Of a stretch of 64,000 nt of DNA, positions 7,780-17,413 are shown piece after piece; within the stretch, counting starts at the first letter, position 1, and every line of letters begins with the position of its first letter. The position numbers and the translations under genes are program-made. Source of the DNA: Marinifilum sp. N1E240 (lineage in GTDB: Bacteria > Bacteroidota > Bacteroidia > Bacteroidales > Marinifilaceae); the NCBI RefSeq assembly GCF_009295825.1, contig NZ_WHKF01000010.1:1-64000 (forward strand), given 5' to 3'. The notes below the pieces were generated by a model. It was not told where the DNA came from. It saw nothing but the letters and a program-made list of their open reading frames with translations, and made no database searches.

Positions 7780-8661
7780 ATGAGAAGAATTATTTTACTA
7801 GCAAGTATGTTCGGAATTATTTCCTGCAATTTCAAGAATGACAAAGTTCAGAAGGAAGTTGTGGACAATCAGGAATTGATTGAGATTTTTAAAAGTGACC
7901 AGGAGGATAGAATGCAGCATCTAGACCGGAGTATCAGACAAAAAAATGATAGCCTGAGAGAAGCTAGAGTTTACGAGTTACTAGATTCCAATAAAGTTCG
8001 TACCTCCATAGACTATCAGAACGCTGCACTAATTTTTCATCATGGTGAAGACTCCGTTACCTATGCATTGGCGGTAAAGCTAATGACAAAATCTATAGAA
8101 TTGGATTCAACAAGAAACAAATGGCTTTTGGCTGCTATAAGCGACAGGTATTTGTTGAGCATAAATAAAGCTCAGATTTATGGAACGCAATATACTCGCC
8201 TAGATAATAATGTTGTTGTGAGAGAAGAGTTGGATTCCACAAAAATTACGGATGCAGAGAGAATTGAATATGGTGTTGAAACTTTAGCAGAGCAAAGAGA
8301 GAAACTAAAAAATTTGAATCGAAAAAAACTAACAGAATTAGTAGATGAAGGGAAAAGTATTGATGAAATCATACGAATTGTCAAGCAAGGGGATGTGACC
8401 AATTCTGAGTATGATTTACGTGAAAACTGGATTAATAATTTTGCTTATCAGCTAAAGAATCAGGGTGAAAAAGAAGATGCATTAAAGCTTTTTAAATTGA
8501 ATACGGAATTGCACCCAAATGCCTACAATACGTTTGACAGTTATGGTGAATGTTTGCTGGATCTGGGAGACAAGGAATTGGCAATTAAGGCTTATGAAAA
8601 ATCTTTAGAGTTAAATCCTAATAATAAAAATGCAGAAGAAGTATTAACAGGCTTAAAATAA
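7780..8661 (+). CDS. TPR lipoprotein
   Basis: The 293-residue product has a lipoprotein signal with Cys16 ('GIISC') and so should be anchored in the outer or inner membrane facing the periplasm. The N-terminal third is charged and likely coiled coil (about 25-75). At least one clear TPR pair lies at the C-terminus (about 225-290, 'AYNTFDSYGECLLDLGDKEL' then 'AIKAYEKSLELNPNNKNA'). TPRs mediate protein binding; the partner is unknown. The final TPR layout resembles the tail often found on exported hydrolases, and the next gene, 167 bp on, is such a hydrolase, so the two may work together. Confidence 0.8.
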   Translation: MRRIILLASMFGIISCNFKNDKVQKEVVDNQELIEIFKSDQEDRMQHLDRSIRQKNDSLREARVYELLDSNKVRTSIDYQNAALIFHHGEDSVTYALAVKLMTKSIELDSTRNKWLLAAISDRYLLSINKAQIYGTQYTRLDNNVVVREELDSTKITDAERIEYGVETLAEQREKLKNLNRKKLTELVDEGKSIDEIIRIVKQGDVTNSEYDLRENWINNFAYQLKNQGEKEDALKLFKLNTELHPNAYNTFDSYGECLLDLGDKELAIKAYEKSLELNPNNKNAEEVLTGLK

Positions 8662-8828
8662 CAAAACCCAATAATGTAGGAATTAATAGCGGGTTTCGAG
8701 GGTCATTCAACATTGGATTTACATCCGATTATCCTTTCCTATTGGACGGATACGCTCCCTAAATCTGCTATTTACCTCCAATCATTAAAACTAATAATAG
8801 AAGTAATTCATACTAAACCCAAACAGTC

Positions 8829-10631
8829 ATGAAAAAAATACTAATTGCCCTATTGACCATCCTCTCGGTATCAACGGTATTTGCCCAACAGGATAAGCGT
8901 TTAAAAGGCTTGGAAAAAGAATTGGAAAGCATTCTGGAAGTTACCAAAGCACCAGGCTTTGCTGTAGCTATAGTCGAAGGCGATAAAATTATTTATGCCA
9001 AAGGATTTGGGTACAAAGATGTTGAAAATAAAATTCCTGCTGATGCCAATACCTTGTATGCGATTGGTTCAAGTTCAAAAGCCTTTACATCTTCTATTTT
9101 GGGTCAATTGCGCCAGGAAGATAAAATCTCTTTTGATGAAAGCCCATTGAAATACCTATCTGATTTTAAGTTTTACAATGATGATATGAATAAGCACATC
9201 ATTGTAAAAGATTTAATGTGTCATAGAACCGGCTTGCCTCGTCATGATTATTCATGGTATCTTTTTCCGACCTATAATAAAGATAGCCTGCTTCTTCGTG
9301 TACAAAATCAGGAACCTTTTACGGGTGTAAGGGAAAAATGGCATTACAACAACTTCATGTTTCTGGCTCAGGGTGTAATTGCGGAACGTATTACCGGAAA
9401 AAGCTGGGAGGAAAATATAAAAGAGCGCTTCTTTACCCCATTGGGTATGATTAGGTCGAATGTATCTATTGACGAATTGGAGAAAAGCTCGAACATTGCC
9501 ATTGGATATCAGTTACAAAAGGACAGTATACTAAGCAAAATGGATTACTATCATATTGCAGGGATGAGTCCGGCAGGTAGCATTAACAGTAGTGTGAATG
9601 AGATGTCGAACTGGCTGATTACCTGGATAAATAAAGGAAAGTTTAAGGGTGAGCAGATACTTCCTGAAGCTTATGTGGATGAGGCGATAAGTTCTCAAAT
9701 GGTGATTAGTGGAGCTCTTCCCGATAAAGAGTTTCCGGATATTCACCTATCGAACTATGGTTATGGCTGGTTTCTTTCATCTTATAAAGGACATTATCGA
9801 GTTCAGCATGGTGGAAACATTGATGGCTTTTCTGCCAATGTGGCTTTTTTCCCAAGTGATAGTATTGGGGTGGTTGTCTTAACCAATCAAAATGCTTCAG
9901 CGGTTCCCAATTTGGTTAGAAATACGGTTGCCGATAGAATGTTAAAAGTGCAAAAAGTAGATTGGGCGAAACGATTTGCAAAGAATACATTAAAGGCTAA
10001 AGAAGAAGAGAAAGAGGCGAATTCTAAAAAGGGATCTTCGAAAATAGAAAACACAAAACCATCGCATATTTTGCAGGATTATACGGGTAAGTATTCAAAT
10101 CCTGGCTATGGTGAATTCAATATCAGCAATAAAAATGACTCCTTATTTGCAAACTTTAAGTTGAAAACATTCTATTTAAAGCATGTGCATTATGATATTT
10201 TTGAACCCATTGAGGTGACCAAAACAGGAATTGATACTACGGGGAATAGTCCTTTGCGATTGAATTTTACGACCAATAATAGTGGAGAGATTTCATTGGT
10301 GAAAATGAAGGTGGAGAGAACTTTGGATCATCCGATTGAATTTAAGCACAAGCCAAATGTAATTGATGTTAAGAAAGAGACTTTAGTAAGCTATGCAGGG
10401 ACTTATGAGTTGGCTGGAACTGAAATTAAAGTATACATTAAAAATGAAAGTAAGCTCTATCTTTTTGTAAAAGGACAGCCAGAGTACGAGTTGTTGGCAA
10501 CAGACAAGCATAAGTTTTCTTTTAAAACTTTAGAGGGATTTAAAGTTGAGTTTGTGGAATCTGATGATAAATCGATAAAAGAAATCGTATTGATACAACC
10601 AAACGGCAGCTTTAAAGCTACGAGAAAATAA
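8829..10631 (+). CDS. Exported serine hydrolase, beta-lactamase class C/DD-peptidase fold
   Basis: The 600-residue product has a signal peptide (cleavage near 'VFA-QQ', residue 19). The penicillin-binding-type catalytic domain has the SxxK motif Ser81-Lys84, the YxN motif Tyr173-Asn175 and an HGG box (His327) in place of KTG. This is the S12 family, which includes D-aminopeptidases, esterases and LACTB-like enzymes rather than true beta-lactamases. After a Lys/Glu-rich linker (about 390-415) come two lipocalin-like or DUF3471-type beta segments (about 415-600). It probably acts on peptides or esters in the periplasm or outside the cell; the substrate cannot be told. A dispersed repeat follows directly. 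Confidence 0.88.
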   Translation: MKKILIALLTILSVSTVFAQQDKRLKGLEKELESILEVTKAPGFAVAIVEGDKIIYAKGFGYKDVENKIPADANTLYAIGSSSKAFTSSILGQLRQEDKISFDESPLKYLSDFKFYNDDMNKHIIVKDLMCHRTGLPRHDYSWYLFPTYNKDSLLLRVQNQEPFTGVREKWHYNNFMFLAQGVIAERITGKSWEENIKERFFTPLGMIRSNVSIDELEKSSNIAIGYQLQKDSILSKMDYYHIAGMSPAGSINSSVNEMSNWLITWINKGKFKGEQILPEAYVDEAISSQMVISGALPDKEFPDIHLSNYGYGWFLSSYKGHYRVQHGGNIDGFSANVAFFPSDSIGVVVLTNQNASAVPNLVRNTVADRMLKVQKVDWAKRFAKNTLKAKEEEKEANSKKGSSKIENTKPSHILQDYTGKYSNPGYGEFNISNKNDSLFANFKLKTFYLKHVHYDIFEPIEVTKTGIDTTGNSPLRLNFTTNNSGEISLVKMKVERTLDHPIEFKHKPNVIDVKKETLVSYAGTYELAGTEIKVYIKNESKLYLFVKGQPEYELLATDKHKFSFKTLEGFKVEFVESDDKSIKEIVLIQPNGSFKATRK

Positions 10632-10634
10632 TTG

Positions 10635-10728
10635 GTGCTAGCTTGTAGCTCGTGCTCTGCGTAAGCAGTTAAAACTGTTTTCTTCTTTTACGGAAGGTTA
10701 GATTTATAGTAATTATCAATTTAAAACT
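10635..10728 (+). repeat. Dispersed 3'-end repeat, copy 2
   Basis: This copy begins 4 bases after the serine-hydrolase stop codon. It is nearly identical to copy 3 from 'gctcgtgctctgcg' through 'tagtaattatcaattta', but lacks the first 'gcgagc', so the core hairpin is shortened. Confidence 0.85.
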
Positions 10729-10863
10729 TATTCATTGAAATAACTTAAGCAATAGATTGAAGAAGCTATGCAAGAAAGTATTGAATGCTTTGGATGAGGC
10801 AAGGAGTTGGACAATGAATAGTAATGTAAAGGATCTTCAATTTTGACACATTAATTGGAAAAA

Positions 10864-12036
10864 ATGAAATTAAAACTGTTATTCACGTATTTATTAGTAC
10901 TTCTATTTGTTTCTATTACAAAAGGAAGTGATATTTTATTTTTTGAAGTTAAGGGTGATACAATAAGAATCTATTTAGATGATGTTGGTGATATTACAAC
11001 TAAAAATAGAGCTGAGTTTTATAGGGAAACTATAATTGGAGATTCTTTTGGATTTAGCAATAATACCTGTGATTTTTATTTGGATAATACTATTGCTTAT
11101 AAATATTTAAATGACTCCATCGTTGACAAACATCGGGTGACTTCTTATTATAAAAATGGTCAAATTAAATTTACAGGATATTCAGATAATTTTCTGAGAG
11201 ATAGCTTATGGACATTTTATTATGACAATGGGCTTATTCAGAAAAAAATTATTTACACTAAGAATGAGCCATTTGTTAAGGAATTCTATAAAAAAAATGG
11301 AAAGGTAGTATTCTTAAATGCCAATGGTAAGTATAAAGATAAAATAAATGCCCTATATAAAAATTCTAAAAAACACTTTATTTCAGGTAAAATAAGTAAT
11401 GGAAAGATGGAAGGAGGCTGGAACTGGAGAGAGCGAACTTGTCAGGGAAAAGAATACTTTGAGAATGGAGTATTTGTTAGGACTGAAACTTATGGAATAC
11501 ATGATGGTTTTAAAAACCCCAGAATAATTACTAAGCTTTGTGGTTATGATAAGCATGAGAACGTCGAAATTTATAAATACATATCTATTCCAAGGGAGAA
11601 CGATAGAGAGAACAAAAATGTTAGATTAATTGGAGTTCCCGTGAATTTTAGGAATAATGATATAAGTTTTAGTACTAATGATTTTAAATCATCAATTAAA
11701 TATAAAGGGTATTCAAATATAGGTACAGCACTCGCTAACGATATAGCCTTAATTTTAAAATCAATAAATTCAAACGATAATTTTTGGTCGTTAGTACAAT
11801 TCTCAGTTCTTGAAACAGGTGTAGTTGATAATGTAAAGGTTCATTCAAATAATAAAATGATAATAAAACCATTCGAAGAGAATTTAAAGAAACTTAACAA
11901 GTTTGAACCTCAGAGAAGAGATGATCAAAGTATAGGGTGTGACATATTCGTATGTATTCTTTTTATTGAAGGCAAGTTTTATTTCCCTGAGTACAATTAC
12001 AATAATCTATCCATAAATTTATTTGGAATTAAATAA
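10864..12036 (+). CDS. Exported MORN-repeat protein with TonB-C-like tail
   Basis: An ATG at 10864 is preferred over the in-frame TTG at 10855, giving 390 residues with a signal peptide (about 1-21). The middle has YwqK/MORN-type repeats ('YYKNGQIKFTGY', 'FYYDNGLIQKKI', 'FYKKNGKVVF'). The C-terminal part ('SLVQFSVLETGVVDNVKVHS' and following) has the beta-alpha-beta spacing of a TonB C-terminal domain. MORN proteins plus TonB-C domains are common in Bacteroidota, but no precise function is known. It lies 9 bp before the following lipoprotein gene, so the two are probably co-transcribed. Confidence 0.75.
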   Translation: MKLKLLFTYLLVLLFVSITKGSDILFFEVKGDTIRIYLDDVGDITTKNRAEFYRETIIGDSFGFSNNTCDFYLDNTIAYKYLNDSIVDKHRVTSYYKNGQIKFTGYSDNFLRDSLWTFYYDNGLIQKKIIYTKNEPFVKEFYKKNGKVVFLNANGKYKDKINALYKNSKKHFISGKISNGKMEGGWNWRERTCQGKEYFENGVFVRTETYGIHDGFKNPRIITKLCGYDKHENVEIYKYISIPRENDRENKNVRLIGVPVNFRNNDISFSTNDFKSSIKYKGYSNIGTALANDIALILKSINSNDNFWSLVQFSVLETGVVDNVKVHSNNKMIIKPFEENLKKLNKFEPQRRDDQSIGCDIFVCILFIEGKFYFPEYNYNNLSINLFGIK

Positions 12037-12045
12037 CTTATAGTT

Positions 12046-13098
12046 ATGAATAAAATTAATGCAAAAATAAATATAGTAATTATATTATTTGTAATTACTT
12101 TATTTGGTTGTAGTAAGGATGATATACAATCTCCAACAACATTAAATAAAGTTAAGTTTAAAATTGAGGAAGATGGACTGGATGATGATATATTGTTTAA
12201 TCCACAAGACAAACTTATCTACTATTTTACCTATAATATGAATTATAATAGGAGAGTTACTGATTTTAAAATCAATGCGTTTAATTATGAATTAAAAGAG
12301 ATATCGGCCCAAAGAAAGATTAAAGGTTTATATAATACTACTCAGCCTACTACTGCAATTGGGGTATACAACGATCAAATAGAACTCTATTTCTTTCGTG
12401 GAGATAAACTAACTATTCTTGATCCTATTGATTTAACTGAAATAACTAGTTTAACTATTCCTGATAGTTTTATATCGAGTGTTCAAATTAAAGATGGTTT
12501 ATTATTTGTAAGTCACCAGGTTTATGCTAAACGTTTTGTTTCAGTTTATAATAGACAAGATTTTACTTTAATTAATCAAGCCGGTGATCCTGTTTACAAT
12601 CCTAATTATGGATACCTGCTTGTTTATCGAGATATCTTAAATGAAAATCAAGTTAAATGTGCATCATTCCCACGCTATTCAACTAGGAATTATTTTCATG
12701 AATTTGTTTTTGATAATCAAGGTAATTATTTAGACTTTGCCTTAGGTAAGGGTAGTTATAATTCATTCACTAAGACCAATGATAATGTTGACTTTATTTT
12801 GACAGGTGAGGCAGGGAAAATTCTTCAAAAAAGTAAGTTATGGATATCTAATAAACCTGAATTAGATAGTGTAAGAGAATTTGAAGATTATTTTATAAAT
12901 GCAAACGGGACTTATATATATTCTATCCAAAATGATTCATCAATAAACAGATACAATGCTTCAACATTTATTTTTGAAGAGTCCCTTCCAATAAATGAGA
13001 ACGGAAGAAAAATATTTGTTGACGAAAATCAATTAATTATTTTGGATTACAATTTGTATTCAGCAATAGACATTAGTTTTTCTTTTTATCAATATTAA
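12046..13098 (+). CDS. Lipoprotein of unknown function
   Basis: The 350-residue product has a lipobox with Cys22 ('ITLFGC'), followed by Ser/Lys/Asp residues typical of lipoprotein sorting. The rest is rich in short beta strands with repeated aromatic/Asp spacing, for instance 'GVYNDQIELYFFRGDKLTIL' and 'TYIYSIQNDSSINRYNASTF', which suggests a six- or seven-bladed propeller, though no family is recognised. It follows the MORN/TonB-C protein by 9 bp and both are bounded by dispersed repeats, so the pair forms a separate cassette. Confidence 0.7.
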   Translation: MNKINAKINIVIILFVITLFGCSKDDIQSPTTLNKVKFKIEEDGLDDDILFNPQDKLIYYFTYNMNYNRRVTDFKINAFNYELKEISAQRKIKGLYNTTQPTTAIGVYNDQIELYFFRGDKLTILDPIDLTEITSLTIPDSFISSVQIKDGLLFVSHQVYAKRFVSVYNRQDFTLINQAGDPVYNPNYGYLLVYRDILNENQVKCASFPRYSTRNYFHEFVFDNQGNYLDFALGKGSYNSFTKTNDNVDFILTGEAGKILQKSKLWISNKPELDSVREFEDYFINANGTYIYSIQNDSSINRYNASTFIFEESLPINENGRKIFVDENQLIILDYNLYSAIDISFSFYQY

Positions 13099-13143
13099 TA
13101 TTGCCTAATGTGCTAGTATAGAGTATATGGTGTTCGCATTCCC

Positions 13144-13239
13144 TACTAGCGCGAGCTTGTTGCTCGTGCTCTGCGAAAGCAGTTAAAACCGTTTTCTTCT
13201 TTTACGGAAGGTTAGATTTATAGTAATTATCAATTTATA
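13144..13239 (+). repeat. Dispersed 3'-end repeat, copy 3
   Basis: This is the third copy, starting 45 bases after the lipoprotein stop codon. It has the full core 'gcgagcttgttgctcgtgct' and closely matches copy 2 for the remaining ~80 bases. Confidence 0.85.
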
Positions 13240-13355
13240 AGTTTTGGGTCATAAATATAAATTTCACAACAAAGAAGATTTGTACTTCGTAGGTTTTTCC
13301 AACTTGATTCTAATGTCGTATATTTTAGGAATTGGTAGACTTAAATAAAAGATTT

Positions 13356-14219
13356 ATGGACAATATGGATCAATTGCAATTTCAGAAATTGGATTTTAAG
13401 GGCTTACAAATTCTATTAAAATGGGCTGAAGAGGAAGGGTGGAATCCTGGTCCTAAGGATGCCGATGTATTTTGGGCAACTGATCCGGATGGATTTTATG
13501 GATACTATTATCAAGGAGAGTTGATAGGAGGCGGATCGATTGTTTCTTATAATGGAGAATTTGGTTTTATGGGCTTCTTTATTGTGCTTCCCGAGTGCAG
13601 ATCAAAAGGCATAGGTCGGAAATTGTGGTATCAAAGACGAGATACTTTGCTATCGAGATTAAATAAGGATGCAAGCATAGGAATGGATGGAGTGGTGGAT
13701 ATGCAGGCATTCTACCAGAAAGGTGGCTTTGAAATAGCCTACAGGGATATTCGATACGAAAAGATGGGAATGCCATTCGATCTGGATCAAAACATTTATC
13801 CCATAAGAGAAGAAGATGTGGCAACGATTGTAGCTTACGACAAAGAATGTTTTGGATTTTCGCGTCCGCAGTTTCTCATTCCCTGGTTACAATTGCCCGG
13901 GAACAAAACATTTAAGTATGTAGAAGATGGTGAATTGAAAGGCTTTGCCATTGTAAGGAAAGCCTATGTTGGATATAAGGTTTGTCCACTATTTGCAAAT
14001 AATGACAGTATTGCAGAAGAGCTTTACAAAGCATGTTTGAATTCAGTAGTTGGAGAGCCTTTGTATTTGGATATTCCATTTATCAATCAGGGAGCAAGGG
14101 CTCTTGTAAAAAAATATGTCGCCAATTATGTTTTTGAGTGCGCAAGAATGTACTATGGCAATCCTCCAGATTTTGAGTTGAATAAGGTTTATGGAGTGAC
14201 CACATTTGAATTGGGATAA
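13356..14219 (+). CDS. GNAT-family N-acetyltransferase
   Basis: The ATG at 13356 is chosen over the in-frame TTG at 13332, giving 287 residues. The N-terminal half is a GNAT domain: 'YYQGELIGGGSIVSYNGEFG' is the central sheet and 'ECRSKGIGRKLW' the acetyl-CoA pyrophosphate loop (R/Q-x-x-G-x-G/A). The C-terminal half (about 145-287) matches the two-domain layout of GNAT proteins with an Acetyltransf_18-type second domain. It has no signal peptide and should be cytoplasmic, unlike its neighbours. The acceptor substrate is unknown. It heads the same-strand run that ends at 21943. Confidence 0.85.
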   Translation: MDNMDQLQFQKLDFKGLQILLKWAEEEGWNPGPKDADVFWATDPDGFYGYYYQGELIGGGSIVSYNGEFGFMGFFIVLPECRSKGIGRKLWYQRRDTLLSRLNKDASIGMDGVVDMQAFYQKGGFEIAYRDIRYEKMGMPFDLDQNIYPIREEDVATIVAYDKECFGFSRPQFLIPWLQLPGNKTFKYVEDGELKGFAIVRKAYVGYKVCPLFANNDSIAEELYKACLNSVVGEPLYLDIPFINQGARALVKKYVANYVFECARMYYGNPPDFELNKVYGVTTFELG

Positions 14220-14285
14220 TAAATAGCTTAAGGCTATAAATTAGCCTATGATAAAGTATCAAAACAAACAATAATTCATAAAACG

Positions 14286-15287
14286 ATGAGATCCAAAATC
14301 CTTTTGCCCCTTTGTGTATTGGCCGTAAGTGTGAGCACAAGTTTTGCACAACTTAATAAATACAATTCCTTTGAGGAGATGATTCCTCGTACCTTAAAGT
14401 ATTATCATGATAACCAATTGGATTCAGCGATTCTGCTTGCTGAATACGCTTATAAAACCTTTCCTGCCGAAGAGGAAGATGCGATTACTTTTCTCGGAGG
14501 CTTGTATACCCGAAATGCACAATACAAAAAAGCAACGGCAATATGGAAAGCTGGTCATGAAAAAGGATACTGCTTTGGTTTAGACAATCCTTCTTACGAC
14601 AAGTATTATAAGGAGAATTCGAATTTTAAAGAATTGGCAAGAGTAGAGCGCAATTGGTATCAGAATTCTCATATTGAACATGAGGTAGTTCTGCCTTCTG
14701 GTTACGATAAGGATAAAAGCTATCCACTTGTATTTGTGTTGCATGGCAATAGCAGCAATATGAAATGGGCGAAAAAATCGTGGTTATCGGAAGTGATGCA
14801 AACGGAATACATTTCGGTATTTGTTCAATCCTACGCATTTAGCAATAAGAATAAAGGAGAATACAAGTGGAAGTACGATGATGATAAAACGATAAAAGAA
14901 CTGAGAAATATCTATGAGAATGTAACAGAATCTTTCCCTGTGGACACGAACAAAATTGTCTTTTCAGGCATGTCGGCGGGTGGTTATTTGGCGCTTCAGC
15001 TCGCATTCGACGAACTAATTCCAATGAGTGGGTTGGTGGTGAATTGTCCGGTAGTGCCAAAGGATATATCAGACAAAGCAATTGAGAACTTTGTAGCACA
15101 AAAGAAAAGGATTGGATTGATTACAGGAGAGAATGATTTTGCCATAGACAATCAAAAAAGATTGATGGAGAAGATAGACAAACAAGGAGGGAATACCAAG
15201 TTGATCATCAATAAAGACAAGGGGCATGAGTATGTGGAAGAATTCTCTAGCTTGTTGGATGATTATCTGGAATGGATAATTGAGTGA
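14286..15287 (+). CDS. Exported alpha/beta hydrolase with TPR-like N-terminus
   Basis: The 333-residue product has a signal peptide ending near 'SFA-QL'. The N-terminal 100 residues have helical repeats of TPR type ('QLDSAILLAEYAYKTFPAEE'). The alpha/beta-hydrolase domain then has the oxyanion segment 'VFVLHGNSSN', the nucleophile Ser230 in 'GMSAGG', an acid in 'GENDFA' and His in 'KGHEY'. It belongs with esterase/dienelactone-hydrolase-like enzymes. It starts 66 bp after the GNAT gene with no terminator between them. The substrate is unknown; carbohydrate esters or peptides are possible given the GH20 enzyme three genes on. Confidence 0.82.
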   Translation: MRSKILLPLCVLAVSVSTSFAQLNKYNSFEEMIPRTLKYYHDNQLDSAILLAEYAYKTFPAEEEDAITFLGGLYTRNAQYKKATAIWKAGHEKGYCFGLDNPSYDKYYKENSNFKELARVERNWYQNSHIEHEVVLPSGYDKDKSYPLVFVLHGNSSNMKWAKKSWLSEVMQTEYISVFVQSYAFSNKNKGEYKWKYDDDKTIKELRNIYENVTESFPVDTNKIVFSGMSAGGYLALQLAFDELIPMSGLVVNCPVVPKDISDKAIENFVAQKKRIGLITGENDFAIDNQKRLMEKIDKQGGNTKLIINKDKGHEYVEEFSSLLDDYLEWIIE

Positions 15288-15366
15288 TGAATATTGTCAA
15301 TTTTTTGGATTGACGGTATATAAAACTAAATTAGAAGATTATATACAATATAGTAAATTATAGAAA

Positions 15367-16263
15367 ATGAAAAGATTATTACCAACCCTTCTAGTAGTGC
15401 TTTGCGTCTTTCAGCTAAATGCTCAAAATTACTTTGAGAAATTTAAAGAATATAGCAACAATCGAGATACAATCAGGCAAAGAGAATTGCTGGAGAAATG
15501 GGAAAATGATCAGCCAAAAGATGCAGAATTGTATACAAGTTTGTTTAACTACTATTTTGCTAAGAGCAGAAATGAAGTTGTATTGCTGGCAAGTGGAAAA
15601 CCTCCTAAGGGAGAGAAGGTATTACTAGTGAAGGATAGTTTGAATAAGGTAGCAGGATTTATAGGCAGTAGAATAGATTATGAGCAGTCGAATTTGAAGA
15701 AAGCATTTGAAAGTATTGAAACTGGGATTGAACTTTATCCCAACCGTTTGGATATGAGATTTGGGAAAATATATGTATTGGGACAAATAAAAGATTGGAG
15801 AAATTTTACGGATGAAATCATTAAAACTGTAAATTATTCTGTGATTAATAAAAACCAATGGACATGGACATTAAATGAATCTAGGGGTGATGCTGATGTT
15901 TTTTTTTTAGGAGCATTACAGGATTATCAAATGCAGTTGTACAATACCATGGATGACGCTTTGTTGAAGAACATGCAAGAGATTGCAAATGCTGTGCTGA
16001 ATCATTATCCAAAGCATATAGAAAGTTTGTCGAATTTATCCATTGCTTTCCTTGTGGAGAAGAATTTTGAGAAAGCACTTCAACCACTTTTAAAAGCTGA
16101 AAAATTGAATCCTCATGATTTTATAGTGCTAAACAATATTGCCTATGCTTATCGGGAGATGAAAAATAATAAAAAAGCTTTAGAGTATTATCAGAAGGTT
16201 TTAAAGTATGGTGATCAACAGGCTAAAACTACAGCAGAACAAGAGATTAATAGGTTGAAATAG
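15367..16263 (+). CDS. Exported TPR protein
   Basis: The 298-residue product has a signal peptide (about 1-19, 'QLNA-QN'). Helical repeats fill the rest. The clearest are two C-terminal TPRs ('IESLSNLSIAFLVEKNFEKA' and 'FIVLNNIAYAYREMKNNKKA'). It has no catalytic motif and is probably a periplasmic adaptor. It is 79 bp after the preceding hydrolase and 84 bp before the YARHG gene, in the same direction. Its N-terminal half has no recognisable family. Confidence 0.78.
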   Translation: MKRLLPTLLVVLCVFQLNAQNYFEKFKEYSNNRDTIRQRELLEKWENDQPKDAELYTSLFNYYFAKSRNEVVLLASGKPPKGEKVLLVKDSLNKVAGFIGSRIDYEQSNLKKAFESIETGIELYPNRLDMRFGKIYVLGQIKDWRNFTDEIIKTVNYSVINKNQWTWTLNESRGDADVFFLGALQDYQMQLYNTMDDALLKNMQEIANAVLNHYPKHIESLSNLSIAFLVEKNFEKALQPLLKAEKLNPHDFIVLNNIAYAYREMKNNKKALEYYQKVLKYGDQQAKTTAEQEINRLK

Positions 16264-16347
16264 GTTTATTGGCGATATAAGCTAAACTATTAGGTAAGGG
16301 GCTAGATAACGCAGAATTATCACAGGTTAGATCAGAAAAAATAAATC

Positions 16348-17382
16348 ATGATTAAATATTTAAAAGTTGGTTTGATTGTATTGTTGGCATTACTTTTTCA
16401 ATCCAATGATTCAGTACTAAATAGTAGTGGAGGAGATTTGTTTCCAGTATTGGAATCTGATATTGAAATCCAGAAGGAAGTGTTGAAACTTACCTTACGT
16501 AATGATATGTATGTGGATGTCTATTTTGAATTTTTTAATCCGAAAGAGGAAAAGGAACTCACAGTAGGTTTTGTTGTTCCTCCTAAATACTCTCCGGAAT
16601 ATTCTGATGTTGACAGTGTTGATATTGAAAAAAGAAAGCCAGACATAGAAGATTTTACGGTGGTAATAAATGATAGTTTGACGGATTATAAGTTCGGATT
16701 GTTAAAGGATACGCCTTTTACCAAATTGAAGGAAGTAGAGGGGGAATGGAACTACGTTTACTATTTTAAAGCCAGGTTTAAAAGTGGTCTTAACATTGTA
16801 AAGCATACCTATTCTTTTAATGGAGGTTACGATAGTTCGGGTGGTAGTTTTTACAATTACGTACTATTGACGGCAAAGAACTGGGCAGGAAAAGGAATTG
16901 CAGACTTTACGCTTCAAATTGACATGGGAAGTGATATCGAATTTGAAATGCTTGAAGACATTTCTTATTATGATGATTGGAAAATAGTAGGTGTGGGGAA
17001 TAAGAGGGCTAGAAATTTTTACATTAAAGATGGTTTTATAGAATTGAAAAAAAAGAACTTGAAACCCATTGAGGATATAAACATATATGTTCCGGGAAGA
17101 ATTGCCGAGTATCAGGATCCTGAATCTTTGGCTTATCAGGCGGAGATAGCAGAATTGGAAGAATTAGAACCTTTGAGTGCCGACAGGTTAAGGATGTTGA
17201 GAAATTACTTTTTTGCACGTAAGGGATATAAATTCAATTCAAAGGATTTGTTAAAATTCTATTCCAGATGCATTTGGTATTTGCCAGTTGAAGGAAAAAC
17301 GAGTGAAGAAATTTTTGCATTAATGGATGAGAAAACCAAAAAACGAATAAAAGTGCTACGCAAACTGGAGAGAGCAAAATAA
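16348..17382 (+). CDS. Exported DUF4424-like/YARHG protein
   Basis: The 344-residue product starts with a hydrophobic signal segment (about 3-19) without a clear cleavage motif, and may stay anchored. The body is beta-rich ('VYFEFFNPKEEKELTVGFVV') and resembles DUF4424-type extracellular domains, whose role is unknown. The C-terminus (about 280-318) is a YARHG domain: 'RNYFFARKGYKFNSKDL' and 'WYLP'. YARHG domains are thought to be extracellular and occur with kinases and peptidases. The GH20 gene starts 31 bp downstream, so close co-expression is likely. Confidence 0.75.
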   Translation: MIKYLKVGLIVLLALLFQSNDSVLNSSGGDLFPVLESDIEIQKEVLKLTLRNDMYVDVYFEFFNPKEEKELTVGFVVPPKYSPEYSDVDSVDIEKRKPDIEDFTVVINDSLTDYKFGLLKDTPFTKLKEVEGEWNYVYYFKARFKSGLNIVKHTYSFNGGYDSSGGSFYNYVLLTAKNWAGKGIADFTLQIDMGSDIEFEMLEDISYYDDWKIVGVGNKRARNFYIKDGFIELKKKNLKPIEDINIYVPGRIAEYQDPESLAYQAEIAELEELEPLSADRLRMLRNYFFARKGYKFNSKDLLKFYSRCIWYLPVEGKTSEEIFALMDEKTKKRIKVLRKLERAK

Positions 17383-17413
17383 AATACTACGCTTAAAATA
17401 TCGCAGAAATAAA

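Noticed and set aside
8829-10631. Beta-lactamase resistance gene
   Set aside because: The SxxK and YxN motifs fit, but HGG replaces KTG and the extended C-terminal beta domains indicate a general S12 hydrolase; no antibiotic role can be claimed.
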